Shown: positions 46,667 through 56,137 of the stretch, in pieces
Position numbering within the stretch: position 1 is the stretch's first letter
How the letters are laid out: each line of letters opens with the position of its first letter
From: Lysobacterales bacterium
GTDB taxonomy: Bacteria > Pseudomonadota > Gammaproteobacteria > Xanthomonadales > Ahniellaceae
Direction of reading: 5' to 3'
Length of the DNA: 64,000 nucleotides
Assembly: GCA_016721845.1 (NCBI GenBank)
Contig: JADKHK010000007.1
Location: forward strand, 124,001-188,000
Made by a program: the position numbers and the translations under genes
The notes under the pieces: model-generated
What the model was told of the DNA's origin: nothing
The model's database searches: none
What the model saw: the letters and a program-made list of their open reading frames with translations, nothing else

Positions 46667-47275
46667 TTACTGGACGATCAGCTCGTCGGCATCCACCGTC
46701 CGCACGCCCTTGGTGTGGCTGGCGATGCGGATGGCTTCATTGCGCGCGGTCAACGACGGCACGGTGCCCTTCAGGCTGACGATGCGATCTTCGGTATCGA
46801 CATCAATCTTCATGCCCGGGGTGACGTCGTCGGCGAGCAACTGGCTCTTCACCTTGCCGGTGATCCAGGCATCGCTGACTTCGTCGCCGGCTTCCTCGGC
46901 CGCTTCCCGCACTTCGCCGGAGGCCGTCGCGGTATTCGCATCCTGGCGGCGCTCGCTGCCGTCTGCGGCAATCACGATGTCGTTGTCGACCGAGCGCACG
47001 CCCTTGACCTTGCGTGCCAGTTCGGTGGCCGCCAGCTTGTCGGCCAGCGTGTCAGCGCCGCCGCGCAGCGTGACGTTGCCGTTGCGGGTGTCGACATTGA
47101 TGTCGAAGCCTTCGGTGCGCTTGTCGGCGAGCAGCTCCGTTTTCACGGCAGCGGTGATGCTGGCGTCGTCGATGGTTTCCCCGAGTGAACGATCGGGTTC
47201 GCTCGCGATGACATTGCCGACGCCCAGGATGGCAGCAAAGGCCGATGCGATCAGGGTGGTGCGAAGCATGTTCAT
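46667..47275 (-). CDS. Periplasmic protein with two BON domains (OsmY-like)
   Basis: A 202-residue exported protein with two BON domains (about 35-100 and 130-200), each with the pattern DA.IT..VK..LLAD...-.I.VDT..G.V.L.G, a phospholipid-binding fold. The signal peptide ends near VIASE. OsmY, the E. coli relative, is induced by osmotic stress and acts in the periplasm. It is the last gene of the DUF1328-DUF2383-BON group, 67 bases after the DUF2383 stop, with AAGGAGAG before the ATG. Confidence 0.9.
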   Translation of the reverse strand: MNMLRTTLIASAFAAILGVGNVIASEPDRSLGETIDDASITAAVKTELLADKRTEGFDINVDTRNGNVTLRGGADTLADKLAATELARKVKGVRSVDNDIVIAADGSERRQDANTATASGEVREAAEEAGDEVSDAWITGKVKSQLLADDVTPGMKIDVDTEDRIVSLKGTVPSLTARNEAIRIASHTKGVRTVDADELIVQ

Positions 47276-47342
47276 GGGGTCTCTCCTTGGTCAGACATTC
47301 AAAGGCAAGCCGCCGCTTCCGACGGCAACGGCCGGGTGCGGA

Positions 47343-47777
47343 TCAAGCCTCCAGTCGGGCCCGCAACGCACCCACCGCGTTCGAACACGCGCGCAGTTGC
47401 GGCGCGTGGTAATTCAGGATTTGCAACAAGGTCGGATCATTCGCCGCCCGCAAGGCGTCTTCGAAGGCGAGTTCAAACTGCAGCTCGCGGTCGGCCAGGT
47501 GGCGGATGTAGATGGTCTCGTCGTCGTCGCATACGGTCGCTTTCAGATTCGTCCACAGGTTGGACGCGAAGCCGGTCACCGTGCCGACCGGCGCAATCAG
47601 CCAACGGTGGTAGCCGGCGAGCCACCGCAAGGAGCCGAGCAGCTCGCGTTTTGCGGCGGCCGTCTGCGCCACCAGTTCACGGACCCGTGCGCTGCCGAGT
47701 TCGCCGAGCGCGTCCTCGCACAGGCCGAGGCCGTCGGCTGCCAAGTGCATCAATCGCATCGCAATGGTCGTATCCAT
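47343..47777 (-). CDS. DUF2383-like four-helix protein
   Basis: A 144-residue helical protein. The region 40-140 (ELLGSLRWLAGYHRWLI..., RHLADRELQFELAFEDAL, LLQILNYHAPQLRACSN) resembles DUF2383/PA2169-type ferritin-like four-helix bundles found beside stress genes, though the metal-ligand His/Glu pattern is not obvious. No signal peptide. It lies between the DUF1328 and BON genes, all on the minus strand, 34 bases after the DUF1328 stop. Function unknown. Confidence 0.65.
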   Translation of the reverse strand: MDTTIAMRLMHLAADGLGLCEDALGELGSARVRELVAQTAAAKRELLGSLRWLAGYHRWLIAPVGTVTGFASNLWTNLKATVCDDDETIYIRHLADRELQFELAFEDALRAANDPTLLQILNYHAPQLRACSNAVGALRARLEA

Positions 47778-47811
47778 GGGCGTGCACCTCGGTCGGAAGT
47801 CGTCGGTCCGC

Positions 47812-47979
47812 TCACGGCATCGGGGTCTTGCGCCCGGTGATGGCGGCGATCGCGAACAACACGATGAAGACGAAGAACAGGATCTTGGCGATCCCGGTTG
47901 CGGCGCCGGCGATGCCGCCGAATCCGAGTACGGCCGCAACCAGGGCGATGATCAGGAAGGTGATGGCATAACTGAGCAT
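47812..47979 (-). CDS. DUF1328 small membrane protein (YtjA-like)
   Basis: A 55-residue protein, too short for many gene callers: MLSYAITFLIIALVAAVLG, then FGGIAGAATGIAKILF and FVFIVLFAIAAITGRK. Two hydrophobic helices with the GFGGIAG turn are the DUF1328/YtjA signature. Family members are tiny inner-membrane proteins induced in stress; function unknown. GGAGACC precedes the ATG at 47979. It is the first gene of the DUF1328-DUF2383-BON group, behind a possible sigma-54 site. Confidence 0.9.
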   Translation of the reverse strand: MLSYAITFLIIALVAAVLGFGGIAGAATGIAKILFFVFIVLFAIAAITGRKTPMP

Positions 47980-48032
47980 GGGAGGTCTCCTTGCGATGCT
48001 GCTGCGCTGACCGGGTTGGTCATGGCGACTGC

Positions 48033-48048
48033 CGCATGTTGCGGACCA
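48033..48048 (-). promoter_or_regulatory. Possible sigma-54 promoter of the DUF1328 group
   Basis: Complement reads TGGTCCG-N4-ATGCG. The essential GG and GC pairs are at the right distance, but only 5 of 7 bases match the -24 box. The predicted start (about 48022) leaves a 43-base leader to the DUF1328 ATG, like the other sites in this block. It is the weakest of the four. Confidence 0.4.
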
Positions 48049-48063
48049 ATGATCAATCGCTTT

Positions 48064-49278
48064 TCAATCAATGGCTTGGGGCGAGGCGTCGGTGGCATCC
48101 TGCACGCTGCGGTGGCTGCGGCCTTGCGAAATGCGGGGTCCGTCTTCGAGGATCAGGGCCAGCCAGCGACACGCGGTCACGTGTTCGCACACCGTCTTCA
48201 GGCAGACCAGCATCGGCACCGCCAGCAGCAGGCCGGCCAGGCCCCACATCCAGCCCCAGGCCATCATCCAGACCAGCACCGCGACCGGATTCAGGCGCAG
48301 CTGCCGACCGAGCAGTTGCGGTGTGACCAGCTGCCCTTCGATCGTCGTCAACAGCAGGAAGGCCGCCGCTGGCATCAGGCCTTGCGACAGCGTGTCCGCC
48401 TGCTGCAGTCCGACCATCGCCAGCAATACCGCCACCACGGTCGCGCCGACATAGGGAATGAAGTTGGACAGTCCCGCAAACACGCCCCACAGCAAAGGGT
48501 CGGGCAAGCCCATCGCCCACAGCACGGCGGTCGTCAGCAGCGCGAGACCGGTGTTGATCGCGACCGTGGTCGCCAGATAGCGGGCGGTGCCATGCTGGAT
48601 CTCGCGCACGATGCCGACCACGCTGCGCTTGCGTCCGAGCGTCGGCGCCAGCGTGACCGCCTTGCGCAGCAACGCGTCGCCATGCACCAGCAGGAAATAG
48701 CTCAGCAGCAGGATCACCACGGCGTTGAGCACCAGTTCCGGAGCGCGCTTCAGCATGCCCACCAGGCTGAGGTTCGCGGGGTCGGCCGTCGCGACTTGCG
48801 GCCCGCCGTTCGCCAGTTCGGCCAGCGGCGCCACGGCGCGCGAGACCTCGGCGATCGGCGAGGTCACGGTCTTCAGCTTCTGGGTGACCGAACGTAGCAA
48901 TTCGGGCGCATCGTGCACCCAGGATTGCGCAGGCTCGACCAGCGCCGACAGCAGCGCGGTCAGCGCCATCACCACCACAGCCATCAGCAGGAAGGAGGCC
49001 AGGCTGCGCGGCATCAGTGCAGACAGGCGCCCGACCACCGGCGACAGGCTGATCGCGATCAGCGCGGCCATGGTGAGCGGGATCAGCAGCGCCTGCGCCG
49101 CCCACAACACCACCAGCGCCGCCAGCAGCAGCAATGCGACGAGGCTTCGGGAGATGCTGGCGAGGCGGTCATCGCTCGCGCTGGCCGCGCGGCTCGTCGA
49201 CGCTTCGGGCAAGTCGTGCATCCAGTCGGGTTCGGATCGGCGCCGCGGCCAGTCGAGCCAGGATCGTTGCGTGTTCAT
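48064..49278 (-). CDS. AI-2E family (PerM-like) membrane transporter
   Basis: A 404-residue inner-membrane protein of the AI-2E/PerM family, with about eight membrane segments and the characteristic long extracytoplasmic loop (about 115-190) between helices 3 and 4. Family blocks include VILLLSYFLLVHG, GLSNFIPYVGATVVA and LLTTIEGQLVTPQLLG. Members export autoinducer-2 or act as ion/permease proteins; substrate unknown. The start overlaps the YqjK-like gene stop by four bases, so it is the last gene of the DUF883 operon. Confidence 0.9.
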   Translation of the reverse strand: MNTQRSWLDWPRRRSEPDWMHDLPEASTSRAASASDDRLASISRSLVALLLLAALVVLWAAQALLIPLTMAALIAISLSPVVGRLSALMPRSLASFLLMAVVVMALTALLSALVEPAQSWVHDAPELLRSVTQKLKTVTSPIAEVSRAVAPLAELANGGPQVATADPANLSLVGMLKRAPELVLNAVVILLLSYFLLVHGDALLRKAVTLAPTLGRKRSVVGIVREIQHGTARYLATTVAINTGLALLTTAVLWAMGLPDPLLWGVFAGLSNFIPYVGATVVAVLLAMVGLQQADTLSQGLMPAAAFLLLTTIEGQLVTPQLLGRQLRLNPVAVLVWMMAWGWMWGLAGLLLAVPMLVCLKTVCEHVTACRWLALILEDGPRISQGRSHRSVQDATDASPQAID

Positions 49279-49538
49279 CGTTTGCTCCTGCGTGGTTCGG
49301 CGTGCGCATCGAACGACCGCAGCAGCCGATCCAGCCACGGCCACCACGCCAGTGTTCTTGCGACCGTTCCAGGTGCGCCAAGCCAGGCACCGAGCAGCAG
49401 GCCGGCGATCGCCATCGCGACGACCGACGCGGGCGATCGGCTCAGCTGCTGCCGGCGCGCCTGCCACGCCTGTTGATCGGCCGCGATCGCCGCGACCAGG
49501 GTCGATTGCGATCGCTGCAGTCGCTGCCAGCGGGTCAC
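49275..49538 (-). CDS. Small YqjK-like membrane protein
   Basis: An 87-residue protein. The N-terminal half is an amphipathic coiled-coil (LQRSQSTLVAAIAADQQAWQ), the middle a membrane segment (ASVVAMAIAGLLLGAWLG) and the tail basic. The size, layout and position after DUF883- and YqjE-like genes match YqjK of the E. coli yqjDEK operon, though sequence identity cannot be judged by eye. The start is GTG at 49538, overlapping the previous stop as GTGA. Confidence 0.65.
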   Translation of the reverse strand: MTRWQRLQRSQSTLVAAIAADQQAWQARRQQLSRSPASVVAMAIAGLLLGAWLGAPGTVARTLAWWPWLDRLLRSFDAHAEPRRSKR

Positions 49539-49933
49539 GGCGTGCGTCCGGTCATGAGACCGCGAGTGCCCGGAAAGGTCATCACCCGCCACGTCGATCC
49601 GGCCGCGCGATGCAGCAGGACCAGCAACAGCGCCTGGGCCAGCAGCAATATCAGCCAGGCGAGGTCGGCGCGATCCATCCACGCGGCCAGCCACTGGTAG
49701 CTGCCGACCACGAGGGTGATCCACGACGACACCAGCACCAGCGCCAGCAGCGGCAGCATCCACGCCAGCCGCTGCAGCCCGAGTCGGAACAACAGGGTCT
49801 CCCGCCGCAACAGGCGTCGCCGCAACGCGACACTGCGGCGCGCCGCGACGATCAGCCCGGGCGCATCCGGTACGGCCCGGGCGCGTGGCGCGCGATGCGG
49901 CGGGCGAACTTTCGGCTGCTCGCCCGCGCGCAT
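49535..49933 (-). CDS. YqjE-like (phage-holin superfamily) membrane protein
   Basis: A 132-residue protein with a basic N-terminus and two membrane segments (WMLPLLALVLVSSWITLVVG and DLAWLILLLAQALLLVLLH). YqjE proteins of the DUF1469/holin-III superfamily have this size and shape and follow DUF883 genes. It starts three bases after the DUF883 stop and overlaps the next gene. Function unknown; YqjD/YqjE-type proteins are linked to ribosome and membrane events in stationary phase in E. coli. Confidence 0.65.
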   Translation of the reverse strand: MRAGEQPKVRPPHRAPRARAVPDAPGLIVAARRSVALRRRLLRRETLLFRLGLQRLAWMLPLLALVLVSSWITLVVGSYQWLAAWMDRADLAWLILLLAQALLLVLLHRAAGSTWRVMTFPGTRGLMTGRTP

Positions 49934-49936
49934 GGT

Positions 49937-50311
49937 CTAGGCCTTGGCCGCGGCGCGCGTCGACCACAAACGCGCGGCAACGAAGCCGAGCGCGACTGCC
50001 GACATCAGCACCTGGGTCGGGTGTTCGCGCGCATACGTGACGGCATGCCGTGCGGCGCCGCGGGCGCGTTGTCCGGCGGTGCTCGCCAGCTCGGACACGG
50101 CTTGCTTGGCGTCGGCCATCAACAAGCCGGCCGCAGCGAGGCTGGCCTGCAGGTCATGCGACAACTGCGCCATCGGTGCCTGCAACGCCACGGACGATCC
50201 GTTCATCACGATCGGGCGCGACGATTTCGTCGCGGTCTGTGTTCGTGCCTTGCTGCTGCGGGGCTTCGCCGTCTTGCGGGGGGTCGTCGTGGATCGGTTC
50301 TGGATACTCAT
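49937..50311 (-). CDS. DUF883 (ElaB/YqjD-like) protein
   Basis: A 124-residue protein. A basic, Ser/Thr/Lys-rich N-terminus (TTTPRKTAKPRSSKARTQT) leads into a DUF883 region (LSHDLQASLAAAGLLMADAKQ, AGQRARGAARHAVTYAREHP) and a single C-terminal membrane segment (TQVLMSAVALGFVAARLW), the standard ElaB/YqjD layout. In E. coli these C-tail-anchored proteins bind ribosomes at the membrane in stationary phase. AAGGAG precedes the ATG at good spacing, and a sigma-54-like promoter lies 63 bases upstream. First gene of the DUF883-YqjE-YqjK-AI-2E operon. Confidence 0.82.
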   Translation of the reverse strand: MSIQNRSTTTPRKTAKPRSSKARTQTATKSSRPIVMNGSSVALQAPMAQLSHDLQASLAAAGLLMADAKQAVSELASTAGQRARGAARHAVTYAREHPTQVLMSAVALGFVAARLWSTRAAAKA

Positions 50312-50547
50312 CTCGATACTCCTTGCGCCGGTGACTGGGCTCTCGACCGGAACGGCCGGGCCGACTCGGAAGACGCAGCAACGGTGCCAGTGGCGTCGCC
50401 GGACACGATCCCAGCGCGATCAAGCGCTTGCGATTTCGCGCGGCGTGCAGCTTGCAGGATGCGGCGGGTACGGTCGTGCGCACTGCCGGTCGTCAACGCG
50501 GCACCTCCGGGATAGCATCAAGGTTCGCCTCAGCCACGGGAGTCCGC
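50312..50547. other. Divergent intergenic region between the DUF883 operon and algB
   Basis: No gene is seen. It holds the sigma-54 site at 50374-50389 (minus) and a perfect 10-base palindrome CAAGCGCTTG at 50421-50430, about 40 bases upstream of that site, a place where an activator could bind. The algB ribosome-binding site GGGAG is at the right end. Confidence 0.6.
50374..50389 (-). promoter_or_regulatory. Sigma-54 promoter of the DUF883 operon
   Basis: Complement reads TGGCACC-N4-CTGCG, matching the sigma-54 consensus TGGCACG-N4-TTGC at 6 of 7 bases of the -24 box and with GG and GC exactly spaced. The predicted start near 50363 gives a 52-base leader to the DUF883 ATG. Confidence 0.7.
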
Positions 50548-51907
<1,360 letters not shown>

Positions 51908-51909
<2 letters not shown>

Positions 51910-51941
51910 AGCGGATGCCTGCGTCGGCAGGCATCCGCTTC
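51908..51941. terminator. Perfect 15-bp hairpin between convergent genes
   Basis: Arms 51908-51922 and 51927-51941 are fully complementary with a GTCG loop, starting inside the algB stop codon and ending ten bases before the stop of the convergent lipoprotein gene. No U-tract, but the length and place suggest a bidirectional transcript end. Confidence 0.65.
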
Positions 51942-51950
51942 GTCAGGCAC

Positions 51951-52412
51951 TCAAGGCGAGTGGGCGAGGGCGTCGGCCTTGGCTTCTTCCTCGACCCGAA
52001 TTGCCCTTGCGTCGGCAACACGGCGCTCGTGTTCGGCCAGGGCATCCGCCTCGCAGGCATCCTTGGCTTTGCCGCGTTCGGTGTCGCAACGTTCGCGCGC
52101 GACGTTCAGATCGGCGTCCGCCTTGGCCACAGCTACCTCGTAATTCGCGGCCGCTGCAGTACGCGTCACATCGGCATGCGCATCCTGCGCCACGTCGCGG
52201 GCTTCATCGCTGGCGTCCTTGATGTCCGCGGACGCGTCCTGCACCGATTCGGCAATCGTCGACTCGGCCTCCTTGCGTGCCTCGGCGACATCGTCCATCG
52301 CTTCCTGCTGCGCAGCCGCAACATCCGCTGCTTGCTGGTCCGCTGATTCCTGGCACGCCGTCAGCGCCAACACGGCAAGTATCGGCCACCACCAATGGAT
52401 CTTCCGTTTCAT
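51951..52412 (-). CDS. Ala-rich coiled-coil lipoprotein
   Basis: A 153-residue lipoprotein: a basic start, hydrophobic WWWPILAVLALT and lipobox LTAC with Cys20, then about 120 residues rich in Ala, Asp and Glu with coiled-coil heptads (QQEAMDDVAEARKEAEST, DEARDVAQDAHADV) and two Cys in a short RERCDTERGKAKDACEAD loop. It would span the periplasm from the outer or inner membrane. Family not recognised. AGGAG lies six bases before ATG 52412, and a near-perfect sigma-54 site lies 53 bases upstream. It converges on algB. Confidence 0.8.
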   Translation of the reverse strand: MKRKIHWWWPILAVLALTACQESADQQAADVAAAQQEAMDDVAEARKEAESTIAESVQDASADIKDASDEARDVAQDAHADVTRTAAAANYEVAVAKADADLNVARERCDTERGKAKDACEADALAEHERRVADARAIRVEEEAKADALAHSP

Positions 52413-52697
52413 GGTCTTCTCCTCGCGGGAATGCGCCACCGATCATTCGGCGACATCGGTACACGGCAGATCGCGTGCCAAGTCCCGCGCGGCCGGATGT
52501 CCGTGCCCGGTTGCGCCGGAGCGCATTGAATTTGAAGGCACTCCGGCGTCAGGCGCCGTGGCCGGCCCAGGCGCCGGGTGGCATGCAGAACGCGCGAGCC
52601 CGGCCTCGGCATCGGGCAGGCTGCAACAGGCGAGGCCGCCAATTTGCGTCTGCGCGCGGGTTGGAACGCTGGCACGAATCGTGGTCTATCGAACGCC
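52413..52697. other. Divergent regulatory region between the lipoprotein and the hybrid kinase
   Basis: No gene seen. It contains the minus-strand sigma-54 site (52465-52480), an inverted repeat CGCCGGAG (52514-52521) / CTCCGGCG (52541-52548) just upstream of it that could be an activator site, and on the plus strand a TGGCACG at 52670-52676 whose -12 half is poor. Confidence 0.55.
52465..52480 (-). promoter_or_regulatory. Sigma-54 promoter of the coiled-coil lipoprotein
   Basis: Complement reads TGGCACG-N4-CTGCC. The -24 box is a perfect consensus match, and GG/GC spacing is exact. The predicted start near 52454 leaves a 42-base leader before the lipoprotein ATG with its AGGAG site. Confidence 0.8.
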
Positions 52698-54953
52698 ATG
52701 GATCAGACGCCCATTCCGGTTCCCGGGACAAATCGCTACGGTATGGTTTCGAATCGTTCTCTCAGGCCCAGGGTGGAAACCGAATCCGCGCGCACCGACG
52801 AGGCACTGGCGCAGCTCGCGCGCAGCACGCGCATCCGGCTGTACCTGTTCGGCGCGCTCGGGCTGCTGTTGCTGGTCGCGGTCGGCATATCGGCAACGCA
52901 GTTGACGCGCGAGGCCAATCGCCTGCGGATGCAGCAGGAACAGCTGCGCAACACGCAATTGCTGCTCAGCGCTTTCGGTCGCCTGAGCTTCCAGATGGAA
53001 TCCGGCCAACGCGGTTATCTGCTGTCGGAGCGACCCGAGTACCTGGAGCAGTACGACGAGGCGAAACTGGCGCTGGGGTCGTTGCTTGCGCGCATCGAGG
53101 CCGAGGCCGAGCCCAGTGCGCAAAACCGTTTCGTGGCCTTGCGCGGCTTGCTGGAGCCCAAGCTGGTCGAAATGGAAATGTCGGTGTCGACGGCGCGCGA
53201 GCAGGGTTTCGAGGCGGCACGCCAGTTCGCCAGCACCGGCTTCGGCCGGGAACTGATGGATGTGCTCCAAAACGACATACAGCGCTATCGCAGCGAGTTG
53301 AACGATCGCGCGAGTGAGCTGGACATCGCGTTGCGCGAGAGCAACCTGATGCGCGATCTCTCGCTCGGGTCACTCGGCCTGCTGGCGCTGATCGCGGCGG
53401 TGGCGGCGCTGGTCGTGCTCAATCGCTACGTGCAGGCACTCGAGTCCGAGCGACGCGTGCGCCGCGATGCCGACCAGGCCTCGCGCGAGAATCGCGAGAA
53501 GAGTCACTTTCTCGCCAACATGAGCCACGAGATCCGCACGCCGATGAACGCGATCTTCGGCTTCGCGCAACTGCTTGACGAACTGGTCGAAGGCGAGCAG
53601 GCGAAGGACTACGTGCGCGCCATCACCCAAAGCGGCGAATCGTTGCTGGCGCTGATCAACGACATCCTCGACCTGTCGCGGATCGAAGCCGGTCGTCTCG
53701 ATCTGCATCCGCAGCCGACCGACCTGCGCGGGCTGCTGGCCGACGTGCTGTCGATGTTCGCGCCGATGGCATCGGAGCGCGGGCTAACCTTGCATTCGCA
53801 GATCGATGCCAGCCTGCCGCCGGCCTTGCTGGTCGATCCACTGCGTGTTCGCCAGATCGTCGCCAACCTGGTCGGCAATGCGCTCAAGTACACCGAGTCC
53901 GGCGGCGTCACGCTGTCCGCCGAGGCCCGACCCGACGCCGCCGGCGATACCGTGACCTTGATCCTGAGCGTGGACGACACCGGAATCGGCATCGCCCCCG
54001 CGCAACTGGCGACCGTCTGGGAGCCGTTCGTGCAGGCGCATGCGTCCAAGGGCGCGCGCGAAGGCACCGGGCTCGGCCTGTCGATCGTCAAGCGGCTGGT
54101 CGACCGCATGGGCGGCCACGTCGAGGTGCACTCCGAGCCCGGTCGCGGCAGCCACTTCCGCGTGTCGCTGCCGGCGTTGCCGGAGGCAACGCCCGCCGAT
54201 GCAACGGAATCACGCGAGACGATCCGTCTGCAGGATCTGCCGGCGTTGCGCGTGCTGATCGTCGACGACATCGAACTCAACCGGCGCCTGATCGAGAACT
54301 GGTTCGCGCCGACGCAGCACGAGATCCGCTCCGCGAGCGGTGGCCACGAAGGCGTCGCGCTGGCGCAGGACTTCCGCCCGGATGTGGTGCTGATGGACAT
54401 CCGGATGCCGGACCTCGACGGGCTCGGCGCGTTGCAGCGGCTGCGTGCCGATCCCGCACTGGCGGGGACCAAGGTGCTCGCGGTGACCGCCTCCAGCCTG
54501 CTCGGCGAGGAGGCCGAGTTGCGCCAGCGCTTCGACGGCTACCTGCGCAAGCCGCTGCAGCGCGAAGACCTGTGCATCGCGATCGCGGCGGCGATCGGCC
54601 ACGAGATCGTCGCCAGTCCCGCGGGCCATGACGATGTCGCGGCCGCTGCGGAACCGGCCCTGGCCGACGCCATCGACGCGGATTCGCGTGCGCACCTGCA
54701 CGGCCTATTGCCCGCACTGCGCGACGCCGTCGCGCAGGCACTTGCAACCTCGTCGACCGACGATCTCGGTCGGGTCATCGATGTCCTGGGTGCGTTGCCG
54801 GATCAGCCCGGATTCGCGTCGTTGCGACGGGTCGGTGCGCGCTTGCAGTCGGCCCGGCAACGCTTCGATATCCTCGCTGCCGAAGCGCAATTGCGCATCT
54901 TGCGCACGCAACTGGACGCGGGTGATCCCGCCGCACCGAAAGACGAGCCATGA
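52698..54953 (+). CDS. CHASE3 hybrid sensor histidine kinase
   Basis: A 751-residue inner-membrane hybrid kinase. Two membrane helices (about 51-68 and 225-245) flank a periplasmic CHASE3-type helical domain (LRMQQEQLRNTQLLLSAF, FQMESGQRGYLLS). Then HisKA with the phospho-acceptor His in FLANMSHEIRTPMNA, HATPase with N-box LVGNALKYT, G1 DDTGIGI and G2 GTGLGLSI, and a receiver domain (VLIVDD, phospho-acceptor Asp in VVLMDIRMPD, Lys in YLRKPL). The last ~120 residues are helical without a clear HPt His. The start is ATG 52698 or 52743; neither has a strong ribosome-binding site. It overlaps the next kinase gene by four bases (ATGA). Confidence 0.92.
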   Translation: MDQTPIPVPGTNRYGMVSNRSLRPRVETESARTDEALAQLARSTRIRLYLFGALGLLLLVAVGISATQLTREANRLRMQQEQLRNTQLLLSAFGRLSFQMESGQRGYLLSERPEYLEQYDEAKLALGSLLARIEAEAEPSAQNRFVALRGLLEPKLVEMEMSVSTAREQGFEAARQFASTGFGRELMDVLQNDIQRYRSELNDRASELDIALRESNLMRDLSLGSLGLLALIAAVAALVVLNRYVQALESERRVRRDADQASRENREKSHFLANMSHEIRTPMNAIFGFAQLLDELVEGEQAKDYVRAITQSGESLLALINDILDLSRIEAGRLDLHPQPTDLRGLLADVLSMFAPMASERGLTLHSQIDASLPPALLVDPLRVRQIVANLVGNALKYTESGGVTLSAEARPDAAGDTVTLILSVDDTGIGIAPAQLATVWEPFVQAHASKGAREGTGLGLSIVKRLVDRMGGHVEVHSEPGRGSHFRVSLPALPEATPADATESRETIRLQDLPALRVLIVDDIELNRRLIENWFAPTQHEIRSASGGHEGVALAQDFRPDVVLMDIRMPDLDGLGALQRLRADPALAGTKVLAVTASSLLGEEAELRQRFDGYLRKPLQREDLCIAIAAAIGHEIVASPAGHDDVAAAAEPALADAIDADSRAHLHGLLPALRDAVAQALATSSTDDLGRVIDVLGALPDQPGFASLRRVGARLQSARQRFDILAAEAQLRILRTQLDAGDPAAPKDEP

Positions 54954-56086
54954 CGACACCTGCCGATGCACCTGACGATGCCGCCGCCATCCCGGCTTCC
55001 GCACTGGGCAAGCCGTTGGTGCTGGTCGTCGACGACCAGTTGGCAAACGTCCAGGCGGTCGGCAGCCTGCTGGCGCGCAGCGACCTCGACGTGATGCCGG
55101 CGCTGTCCGGCGAACAGGCCCTGGCGCGGCTGGCGCAACGCGCGCCCGACCTGATCCTGCTCGACATGATGATGCCCGGCATGGATGGCTTCGAAGTCTG
55201 TCGCCGCCTCCGCGGTGATGCCCGCCACGCCGCGATCCCGATCATCTTCCTGACCGCCGCGAACGAGCGGCACCTGCTGGTGCGCGCCTTCGCCGCCGGC
55301 GCGGTGGACTACGTGACCAAGCCCTTCGTGGCCGAGGAGTTGCTGGCTCGCGTGCGGACCCACATCGACCTCAAGCGCTCCCGCGACCACCTCGCGCGCA
55401 TCGCCCGCGAGTGCAACGACCTGACCCAGATCGTTGCGCACGACCTGAAGAGCCCGTTGTCGTCGATCCGGTTCAGTGCGCTGATGCTGCTGCAGCGGCT
55501 GGCGTCGGACGATCGTCTGCGCAGTCTCGCGGAGTCGATCCGCGAGAGCACCGACGACGCCCTGCGCTTCGTCCACGACTACCTGGAGCAATGGGCCGAG
55601 GGGGAACTCAAGCGCCGCTTCGAACGCGTGCCGCTGGATCTCTCGGTGTTGGTGCGACGGGTGGCCGAGCGCATGCAGCCGGCGGCGACGAGCCGCGGTC
55701 TCGTGATCGCCATCAACGCCCTGCCGAGCGATCCGGTGTTCGCCGACTGGACCGCGGTGAGTCACGTGATCGAGAACCTGATCTCGAACGCGATCAAGTA
55801 CGGCCCGGCCGACGATCGCATCGACATCGAGGTCGGGCCGGGCGCGCCGGGCATGGTCCGCGTCGCCGTCTGCGACCGCGGTCCGGGCCTCAGCGAACAG
55901 GCGCAGAAGCAGCTGTTCCAGCGCTACGTGCGGCTCGGCAAGCGCGCCGCCGAAGATTCCAGCGGCCTCGGACTGGCGATCGCGAAACAGGACATTTCGC
56001 AACTCGGCGGCCATCTCTGGTTCGAGTCGCGCGAAGGCGGCGGTGCCGTGTTCGCGTTCGATCTGCCGGTCGCCGCCGTCGAATGA
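54950..56086 (+). CDS. Receiver-histidine kinase fusion protein
   Basis: A 378-residue soluble protein with an N-terminal receiver (VLVVDDQLANV, phospho-acceptor Asp in LILLDMMMPGMDG, Lys in YVTKPF) followed by HisKA (His in IVAHDLKSPLSSI) and HATPase (ENLISNAIKYG, DRGPGL, SSGLGLAIAK). No membrane segment. This inverted order, receiver before kinase, suits a protein that takes phosphate or signals from the preceding hybrid kinase and then phosphorylates a further regulator, possibly the AlgB-like protein; that wiring is inference. It is translationally coupled to the hybrid kinase. Confidence 0.9.
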   Translation: MTTPADAPDDAAAIPASALGKPLVLVVDDQLANVQAVGSLLARSDLDVMPALSGEQALARLAQRAPDLILLDMMMPGMDGFEVCRRLRGDARHAAIPIIFLTAANERHLLVRAFAAGAVDYVTKPFVAEELLARVRTHIDLKRSRDHLARIARECNDLTQIVAHDLKSPLSSIRFSALMLLQRLASDDRLRSLAESIRESTDDALRFVHDYLEQWAEGELKRRFERVPLDLSVLVRRVAERMQPAATSRGLVIAINALPSDPVFADWTAVSHVIENLISNAIKYGPADDRIDIEVGPGAPGMVRVAVCDRGPGLSEQAQKQLFQRYVRLGKRAAEDSSGLGLAIAKQDISQLGGHLWFESREGGGAVFAFDLPVAAVE

Positions 56087-56137
56087 ACGTCAAGGGCGTC
56101 CGCCGAAACGGTGCGCCCTTGACGATGGCCGACCCGG

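Noticed and set aside
52670..52685. TGGCACG on the plus strand just before the hybrid kinase gene
   Set aside because: The -12 half reads GTGG without GC, and the start would fall on the chosen ATG. It could only work with the later ATG at 52743.
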